Source: Albula goreensis (Eukaryota > Chordata > Actinopteri > Albuliformes > Albulidae). Taken from it: 64,000 bases of DNA. The stretch's first letter is position 1; every line of letters starts with the position of its first letter. Of the stretch, positions 55,759 to 64,000 are shown one piece after another. The stretch covers positions 7,189,538 to 7,253,537 of the forward strand of contig CM040742.1 of the NCBI GenBank assembly GCA_022829145.1, read 5' to 3'. Below the pieces are notes generated by a model, which saw only the letters and a program-made list of their open reading frames with translations, was not told the DNA's origin and did not search any database. Position numbers and translations under genes: made by a program.

Positions 55759-56299
55759 CCTAAGGTGCACATTGGCAGGACAGCAGTTCTCACACATTTT
55801 TCAGGGGTAGTGTATTTGCTGTTTAAACTCATTATGCTCATCACAGCCATAACCACATGCATATATAGCTGCATATTTACAAGCTCCACTGTTAAGTACC
55901 AACACAATAGGCGACTTGTGATTCGTGTCTCACATATAGAGCAAAAAGGCCACTGCCTGACCTGGAAAGCTCCCGGTGATTTTCAAGAGGAAGTCATTAA
56001 TAGTCTGACTAGAAGCTAATTTGATCAGAGGCAAAAGCTTCTGACTGCAAACATTTACCGCGCCAACATTATCTTTACAACAAATTAACCCTTGTGTTAC
56101 ACCAATACACAATGCACATTAAATGAAGGGTATCTCAAGTCACCCATATGAGAGCAAAAGGTTGTCAGAAGAATTTTCATATTTAGTATTACGGGACACG
56201 CAACATCCTTTAAATTTCATCCTGCACATTTGACAGTCAAAGTTGAAATTATTCACAGAAATCCTGCAAAAAAAGTAACCTGCACTGAAACAGACAGGA

Positions 56300-57024
56300 A
56301 AATTTGAAGGATTATTTTATTGAGACATCCAGAACAAGTGGGTACACAGACAACTGCATATTTCAATAGCGGTTTAAATTTGAGATTTAAAAAAATCTTG
56401 GAACATGATTTTGAGGTCATTCATGACAGTGTGAACTATTTTTTCAATAATCTTTGTTTTGGTTTATCAACATAATTCTCAACATGGTTACTTAAAAAAA
56501 ATCAACCACATTGTAACCTGGAATGTTAAGTTTTTTTTTTTTTTAAACAAGATTTCTTTTTTTAAATAGACAATCCATTTCATAATGAAAAAAGTTAAAA
56601 ACCTCCAAATGTAAAACAATAAAATCCATGAGTCACTGCACATAAAGAAGATAAAAAAAAACAGCTTATAGCAGTGAAATGTTTTTGGATAGGAAACGCA
56701 AGATGTGACGACACTCACAAGTTGACAACCAATTGGATGTCTTTTAGTCTTTCTACACTGAACAAGCTACCGGTAACCACGCCATGTTTAAAAAAAAACG
56801 AAACAAAAAAAAAATATCAAATCAAATCAGCATTTGTCGTGTTCGCTGGCAAAGATCTCTCAGGGTCCTCCATATTTAGCTTTGTATTGTGCTGAAAACC
56901 TGTAATGATATTTATAAAATCGTTGATAAAAATATTCCTCTGTTAAGAATACGCCATGGTTCAGGGGTACCATGTGACACTTGGAGGATGAGGGGGAGGG
57001 GTGCGGGTGCCAGACAGAACTTTG
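56300..57024 (-). other. HMGN 3' UTR with poly(A) signal
   Basis: Downstream of the HMGN stop codon the minus strand is AT-rich and without coding potential. It reaches an AATAAA signal at 56,316-56,321, which places the cleavage site near 56,300. A T-run (minus-strand A-run) lies at 56,531-56,544. Confidence 0.55.
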
Positions 57025-60000
57025 CTACTCAGGCTTTACTTCCTCCTTGGGCGCGTCTTCAGGGGCCTCCGTCACCTGCCAATTGATAAAACAACAAGAG
57101 ACTGTGGAGTCCAAGGGCCAAGCACATGGTGTTCTCACAAGAGATCTGTCCTGGAGTCCAGGCTGATCTTACAGAAGAATTTTACTTTCCAATAGTCACA
57201 TCCAAGTACTTCTCAGCAGATGGCATTTTTCAGACATGGGCGCTATTGCCTTCTGTAATGTACATATGGTTCCATTTTGGCAAATTTAATTTTATAAGTC
57301 GGAAACTTGCTAAGAACCCAATATGTTTCAGAAATTAAGGTGGGGGGTTCAAAAAAATAGACAGCTCAAACAAACAAAGACAAAAAAAAAAAAAAAAGAG
57401 AAACCAATGCACCAGTAGAGCCTGAAACTTCAGTCCAGGCTCTCTCAAAGGAGCACAGGAAGGAGAACAAGATATGCAACATTTTGAACAATTCACTGAC
57501 CAAGTTAATGTATATCTTCACAAGTAACATGGAAAATCATAATTTCACACATAATTCTTTGAAAAAAGGCTACATGACATGAAAGAGTTGATTAAATAAC
57601 AGGCATACAAGTTAGTATAAAAATTGTAAGTGCAAAATTGATTTCCCGCTCTTTCCATCAAACATACCTCATTAGTCTTGGCCTCCCCATTTTCAGAGTG
57701 GTTCTCTTCATTGGCTTCCTCCTCCTCTACTTTCTTTTTCCCCTTGGTTTTTTTGTCCTCCTTCTTGTCATTCACAGCTTTCTCTTTCTGTGAAGGGGAA
57801 GGGAACTAACAACCTGGATCCACTTTGATTATTAATGTGGGGTGGGGGTGTTTGTACTTGATCCACCAGTGGATGGCAGGTGTTCAAATTATATTTTTAA
57901 CCACACATATTTTTCCCCTCTACAAATCATTCAGCAATTTTCCTTGAATTTAAAGTTGAAACACTATTAATTTATAAAAGATGTATCTACTTTAAGAACA
58001 TTAACATAATTTGAAATTATGATAATTTGTGGTAAAGTATGTGTCAAATCCAGCAACACAAATCTGAGAAATAAAAAAAACATATTGCTAAACCTGCAAT
58101 TTTTATTCCACTCAAAACAAAAACAAGGAATGTTTGTATTTCAGAAAATTTGAAAGCTTGTTGCCATGAGAAGTGCTCGCCGTGTCAATTAACAGGTTAT
58201 ACTAACCACTGAGGAAGCATAAGAAAAGTTTGATGTGGAGTGAAATTTCAAAGCCAAGTAGGTTCTGAAAGCCATCAAGTCAACCTGCAGGTCTTGCCAT
58301 GAGTAATGAGCATTGGTGCAGAGTCTGAGTCTAGGGCCCAACCCAACAGGTGCTCGACAGCATCCAAATTTACAAATTTAAATGACTTGGTGAGTGTGTG
58401 AAGCATCCAAATGTACATCTTTACATGATGTGTGTGTGTGTGTGTATAAAACTTTATTCATAGTGTCTGGTACAAATCCATAGCTGTTCTTGCACATATT
58501 ATAAATATATTTATCAGTTTGTGAATCTGTAAATGCAGATGCATAATTAAAACTACCAATATACAGGTTCACATCAGTCTTCAAGAATTTTTAGAACTAA
58601 TTTAGTAGTACATTACCTTCTTCCTATGATATGTTATCTAACATATCTATTGACCATTACCAATGGCAAACATCCAATACCTAGCCTACATAATTCTCCC
58701 ACAATACCCTGTAATGAGAGATCTTAAAATACTCTCTATTCTCTAATAAATGGCATGTCATGAATTATCTTGCATATCTGAATATGATGAATAAGTAAAT
58801 TATTTGCTATTTTTTTCCTGGGAAACGGTAGAACAAGATTAGGACACAAAATTAATCTACAGTGCGCTAAGAAATGTTTTTCACATGCGTCTCATGCAAA
58901 TTGCAACATTTGGTTTGCTAGTAAGATTTTCCCCGCAAGGGCAGCGCCAAAGACAGACACACTTGAATTGAATTTAGCCCAGACATACTGCAAAAAGTGG
59001 ACCTGCCTGCTTCTAGCACATTCAGACAACACTTACATGGCAACTGCTCATTTCCTATCCCGTTATTCATCACTACTTTCTGGTAAAACAATCTGTCAGA
59101 ACATTCCTTACACCTAAGTCATGTCCATTCACACCATATAACACACTGAATACTCTTGGTAAATAGCGATCCAAAGCCATAACAGGCAGATCCATGGTAC
59201 AGTTTGTAGTCTGTAGACATTGTGCTGACATGGTGTGACCCAGTCTAACATCTCGTCCTGTGATGAATGGATCAGCACCACTAGACTCTTAAAAAAAACA
59301 TTAATTTCTAGAAAATTTCACACCAACCAACACATTACAGCTTCAATGTTACCTGTGGTTACATCAAAAAATATGCGATTGTCATAGTTCATAGGTCAGT
59401 GGCTTTATTGCAATGGTTCTGGTTTTTAGAATGAAGTCTTTTAACAGGAGGACAAGTGTGGACAAGCACTTACCTTTGCTACCTTTTTGGGTTTTATTTC
59501 TGCCTTTGGAGGCGCTGGTCTCTACACAAGGAAGAAGACGGGACAAGGCTCAATTGTTAGCATATCACTACCATTCACTGCCATACGAGACAGTACTGTA
59601 TAATTCACTCATCAGATCATAATTAAATAACTGTACTAAATAAATGTACTAAAGTTATCAAAAAAAGAAAATATGAAATGCCAAATATTATCTGAAATGT
59701 GCAGGTGTGGCTTTACAGGTGTCTGTAATATCCCAGAAGTGAAACACGATTATTTCAGTTCTCAAATTATGCATAACTTGCACCTTTTTAATGTTTCTGA
59801 TCTGAACATCTTACATCCACAAAAACATGCATTTCAAAACTAGTTATTGTGTTCATTTTCCTCCCATGCTGAAAATGATGTTTGTTGTCTTGAATCTTAT
59901 CTGAAGAATCAGTAATGTGATACACTGCGTGCACAAGTGACGCGAAACGCAAACTGAGCATAAACGGCTGAAAATACAAATGTTTCTACTTACCGACGAT

Positions 60001-61897
60001 AACCTTGCAGATCTCCTCTGAGGCTTAAGAAATCAGGAGGAAGGAAAATGTACATTTACACAAAAAGACAATAGTACTCCTAAGTAGAACCAATATCACA
60101 TCATTACATTCAAAATTATTTAAAATCAATTTATTTATCAATCAATATTTTTCATCATTTTTAGATATGAAGTTTTCTGGCCTTCAAAGATGGAGACTTA
60201 ATTTGCCTTTGCGATAAATGAACAATATTAAATACTGGCTATTTTATCTAAGTTGTTTACACCAACACACCAAGTTAGCAAATTAATGTTCTAATTTGAA
60301 GATTCTGGATCCACCCAGATCAAAAATGTTGCAATCAGGATGTAAGTGATTCATCAAATCCATTAAAAAAAAATTACTAACATGATATTAATCTTCATAT
60401 TTGGACTTAGTGTACCCATTCCTCTCACAGCAATGAGTTCTGAAAGGTTTGTCCTTTCCTACAAATTCCTCCTACATTTTTTCCCCACAAATAGTAAAAA
60501 GGTGACTGAACAGAACTTACCTCCTCTTTTACATCTCCTTCAGCTCCCTGTTGCTGGAATAAATATATTAAAAAGACTTGGTTATTTTATCTGCCTCTGT
60601 AAGTGCCTGGTAAGATTACCAAGGGCAGTGATTTTACAAAAGGTTTTCACTGTCTTTAACTGGCTGGGGTAATATTGCTATTGAACCATCAGTTGAGAGG
60701 GAATTTCAGACCTGCTATAGACAGTGGCCCATCCACCAATCACTGGCTACCTCTATTCAGCGGACTCTTTGCTATTCATTTCAGACATAAAAGCTAGCTA
60801 ACCTTAGCACCATGTTAATGTATGGAACTTAAAAAAACAATTTACAGTATAACAAAACCACCAACAAGAGGTATTCATAACTGTGATGTGAGCCAATGGA
60901 AATTCAGTCTATAGGCTATGATTACAAGATGGGGGAAAAAGTTCATTAAGAGAATCAACTTCCTACATATAACTGATACCGCTGGCCGTTTTGGACAATA
61001 ACCTTTCCTACATGAGATTAATCATTCCAAATCACTAGATAACAGAGCGATTTATGGACCTACTCTGGCGCTGGCACTCTACTAGCAATGTCGTTAAATC
61101 AGGTGGGGCTTGCAGTAACGTTAATTCAAAAAGACAAGTGCTAAGTGGTCTTGGGGGAGACCAAATATTGCCCTAAGCCGTCCCTTTGTTATAAGATGCA
61201 TTTTTAAGACCACGAATACATAGTGAACTAACCACTTGTTCGTTGGGCTTTCACATTAGACAGAAGAATTCATCAGTTGTAATGAAACCGAATGTAAGCC
61301 ATTGTAGAACTCTTCATAATTTGTACCGGGGGGAGGGGGTGACTTAAAATCAACTACATTTCGCCATCTGCCGAACAGAAAGAGTTATAGCAAGCATCTA
61401 GCAACACGGACAAAGGAAAAATATTTTTAAATGTATTTTTAAGCGAGGACCAGAGCAATCCATTATGGAGACATAAATAAAAGCCTGCAGTCTATTTTAG
61501 AGTACGGTTTCAAATCCTGCAACGAGGCGTAGCTGTATAAATTTAACGCAGAATTTGTGTCTGGCCATTTTCGTGATGGATAACGTTAGTCAGAGCTGCA
61601 AAGCATGGCTGCCTGTGGTTCGTACAGCATGGAGACTAAGCTCGACTTGCCCAAAGATTAGGAGTCTGGAAAGGACCAAGACTGCAAGGATATTTAAACC
61701 AGTGAAAAATTCAAGAATTTACAAAAAAAATATTCAGCATTCATAACCAAAATGTTTGCATTCTTATCGCTTAACAATTGGTTTTGCAAACGTTGTCTGG
61801 AAGGATTCACAATAATACGGCTCTGATTTCATGAGGGGAAAAGTATATCCACAATGCATTACTAAACTGTAACTGTACATACCTTTCTCTTGGGCAT
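57025..61897 (-). CDS. HMGN-family nucleosome-binding protein (HMGN1-like), 6 coding exons
   Basis: Exons: 1, 61,883-61,897 (MPKRK); 2, 60,521-60,553 (QQGAEGDVKEE); 3, 59,994-60,023 (PQRRSARLSS); 4, 59,474-59,521 (RPAPPKAEIKPKKVAK); 5, 57,668-57,787 (40 residues, Lys/Glu-rich); 6, 57,025-57,075 (VTEAPEDAPKEEVKPE, stop). All junctions are GT-AG and phase 0, giving 98 aa, the usual HMGN size. The small-exon layout and the invariant MPKRK start with the RRSARLS core of the nucleosome-binding domain are diagnostic. HMGN proteins bind the acidic patch of the nucleosome core in the nucleus and counter linker-histone compaction. The acidic C-terminal half is the chromatin-unfolding/regulatory domain. 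The position next to brwd3 matches human BRWD3-HMGN5, but length and sequence look more like HMGN1, so no symbol is assigned. Confidence 0.93.
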
Positions 61898-62280
61898 GTT
61901 GGAGTCTTGAATGGCTTTCTTCTTTAATATAAAACTAAGCCGTTCTCTTTCGTTACTCAGAGTTCACAGTATGAAAGAGGCTAATGTTCCCTTTATACAC
62001 GAATACTGTAGTAAACACAAGGCAACATTAAACCCAGCTAGTGGTTGAATGAAGGGGAGGGGCGCGGCTAAATCGTGATTGATGTTGGATTCAGCCAGTC
62101 AGATGCGGGCCCAAGAAGCCGCAGAAGTACTGGAATTTCAACGCTGGGGATTTTTTACGCGCGAAATCCTGAATGCAGGAGAGGGCTGCTCGTTGTTTTA
62201 TTCAAGACCCGGAGACCAAATTGTCGACAATATGGAGAGACTTTGCATGACGGCGTAGCAAGTCATTAAGTAAGCGTACA
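61898..62280 (-). promoter_or_regulatory. HMGN 5' UTR and promoter
   Basis: About 95-100 nt upstream of the ATG the minus strand reads GTGTATAAAG (61,991-62,000), a TATA-like element that would put the start of transcription near 61,965. Upstream, 62,050-62,270 is rich in CpG and includes a GC-box-like stretch (GGGGAGGGGCGCGG on the plus strand, 62,055-62,068). Promoter assignment is inferred from position and composition. Confidence 0.5.
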
Positions 62281-63266
62281 AATAAGTCGCCGGTCAAGCG
62301 TTAATGGTGGATATTTTGATATAACTAAAACACGAGGGAGTAAAGAGCCTCTCACAAATATGATACGTCGCGCCATTTGTTCTCAAACAGGATGTACAAA
62401 AAGTCTATTTTGTCACAATACTTGCAGTCCTTATGGTCATTTCATAATTACTAATTCAAATGTTACTGAAGAATGGTGTTCTAACATGTTAAGTTGAGCT
62501 CAGAATCCTAAGCTATCACCTGTTCAGAACTTATTATATCCTCATAAATTATGATAAAAATATAAATGTTCATGACGTCGTGAATGTCATAGTAAATAAT
62601 GTATCATAACAAGGAGTTGAAGTCCATTTAAAATGGTTCATAATGGAACACCAGTGTTCTTAATAGCACCTTGTGATAGCACCTTGCCAGTTCTTTGAGG
62701 TACCTTAGCTGGCAAGACTTATAAAAGGACCTGATCCCTAGGGATTCCATTACGAACACTTTGAGAAGTGTCTGATTGCAGCCTGCATCTGCGCTGTAAA
62801 GACTAGATAGCCTTACTAGAGCTGAAGGTAGCATGTCAGCCTATGAATGAAAAACCCACAGTTTTCACAGGTGTTTCTCATCCCTACCGGCACAAAATAG
62901 GGCTTCTTTCAATAAATACCTTCAAATTAAACATGATTTATTCATCAGTTCAGATAATACAGTTCTTGACAGTACAGCCCTCTAAACTGCTGCCCTCCTG
63001 CCTTTGTCTATTTTATATGACATATCGTAAGACTGGAATGATCCCAGTGGGATCAATGTTATGATGTGATAGTAACAAATTGTTTCTGAGTATCTCTAAA
63101 TGTACGCACTGTATGGCAAAAAAAGTAAACCAAAATCTTCCGCAAAATTCACATTTCAGGTTTGTGAAACTGAATGTAATAGACAATGTGTACACACCAC
63201 TCATCCTCTTTAGTAGGCATACATTCTGTATAATGAAATTACACTACCAAGTACACTAACCACAAC
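62281..63266. other. Intergenic stretch upstream of HMGN, no gene seen
   Basis: AT-rich with no coding signal or recognisable repeat up to the LINE fragment at 63,267. Confidence 0.4.
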
Positions 63267-64000
63267 TTGAGTTTTGGCGGTAGGAGACCGCTGGTGGCAA
63301 TTTCTCAAGCAATGATAAAGCCTGCATGGGATTGTGGGTGTTTAGCATTTGGGCTGATGGCTGCCTCTTTATTGAGCAGGCTGGATATGGCTCAGGCTCC
63401 AGCACTTAGGCTGTGGAGAGGAGCTTTTAAGAGCATGCCAATACTGGGCACTGCTGGTCTAATGTATGAAGTGCTGCCCCACCACTAGAGGGCGACACTG
63501 GGGCTTTGACACTGAGCTAAGATGAAAGAATGGGTGTTTGCCTGTCCTGCTGCTGCTATGCAAGAAGAGTGCTGGGAATCTGAACAGATGTCCTGGGGCC
63601 TAGTGGTTTTTAACCAGGTCAAGGAGAGGGTTGATAAGCTAAGTCTTGCTGGAATGGTGGTCAGGGCCAAGGCAGTCTGGCCTCTGGTATCACCATGGCG
63701 TTACCTGATGTGCAGGTGGACTTTAGGATTCTGGAGATGGCCCATCCCCCATCCCAGGTAGTGACAGCGCAACACTTCAGGCAAAAGTGGAATTGTCCCT
63801 TCAGATTTTCACTGATGGCTCCAGGGATCTAGATGGTTTCAAGGCTTGGTCTGTATTCTATGTTCCTGAGATGGGCATATGGTGTAGAGTTTGCCGTAAT
63901 GACTTCATGGTGGTTTTCACATTGGAACTCATGAAAGTTTAGCTGGGGGGTTCAGCTGGTGGAGGAGGTTAAGGTTCCCAGGGTAGTTATGTGCTCTGAT
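63267..64000 (+). mobile_element. RNase H-bearing LINE fragment (I/Nimb-like), running off the window
   Basis: Translation gives the end of a non-LTR reverse transcriptase (DCGCLAFGLMAASLLSRLDM, QAPALRLWRGAFKS), then LAGMVVRAKAVWP, and then an RNase H start, QIFTDGSRDLDGFKAW, with a second acidic residue in FTLELM. RT followed by RNase H in this style is typical of I-clade LINEs. Frames shift between blocks, so the copy is decayed. The 5' end is abrupt (truncated) and the 3' end lies beyond the window. Confidence 0.7.
63482..63496 (+). promoter_or_regulatory. CTCF-like motif within the right-end LINE copy
   Basis: The plus strand reads CCACTAGAGGGCGAC, an excellent CTCF core. It lies inside the RNase H LINE fragment, so it may have arrived with the element. 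Confidence 0.35.

Overview
The window looks like ray-finned fish nuclear DNA. Genes are split into many short exons with GT-AG introns, introns are compact and AT-rich, and there are (CA)n/(TG)n microsatellites, an L2-type LINE fragment, a second LINE fragment with an RNase H domain, a tRNA-derived SINE and a Tigger/pogo-type MITE. The protein homologies are vertebrate. No database could be searched, so the species is not named. Exons were found by reading the minus strand against remembered human protein sequences, and every junction except one was checked for frame.

All three recognised genes lie on the minus strand, so they read right to left. (1) An HMGN nucleosome-binding protein gene (six coding exons, 61,897 to 57,025) has a CpG-rich, TATA-containing 5' flank near 62,000 and a poly(A) signal at 56,316-56,321. 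(2) brwd3 (40 coding exons, 51,655 to 19,906, about 1,767 residues) encodes a WD40, cryptic Tudor and double-bromodomain chromatin reader. It is called BRWD3 rather than PHIP or BRWD1 because of its N-terminal region and its C-terminus, which ends SHLMGWNH. A long 3' UTR probably runs down to about 14,800. (3) An intronless-coding syntaxin gene (11,357 to 10,452, 301 residues) of the syntaxin-11-like type has a cysteine-rich C-terminus.

BRWD3 beside an HMGN gene matches an ancient paralogous vertebrate arrangement (in human BRWD3-HMGN5, BRWD1-HMGN1 and PHIP-HMGN3). Both products act on nucleosomes: HMGN loosens chromatin, and BRWD3 reads acetylated or methylated histones and can serve as a CUL4-DDB1 substrate receptor. 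The syntaxin is a membrane-fusion protein with no evident functional tie.

The left 10 kb (1-10,300) and the stretches 11.5-14.8 kb, 52.0-56.3 kb and 62.3-63.3 kb hold no recognisable gene. They carry a SINE, LINE fragments, candidate CTCF motifs and, at 55,547-55,758, two back-to-back long inverted repeats with the same loop. This is best explained as a tandem duplication whose middle part was inverted, and it is the most unusual structure seen. No previously undescribed multi-gene system was found.
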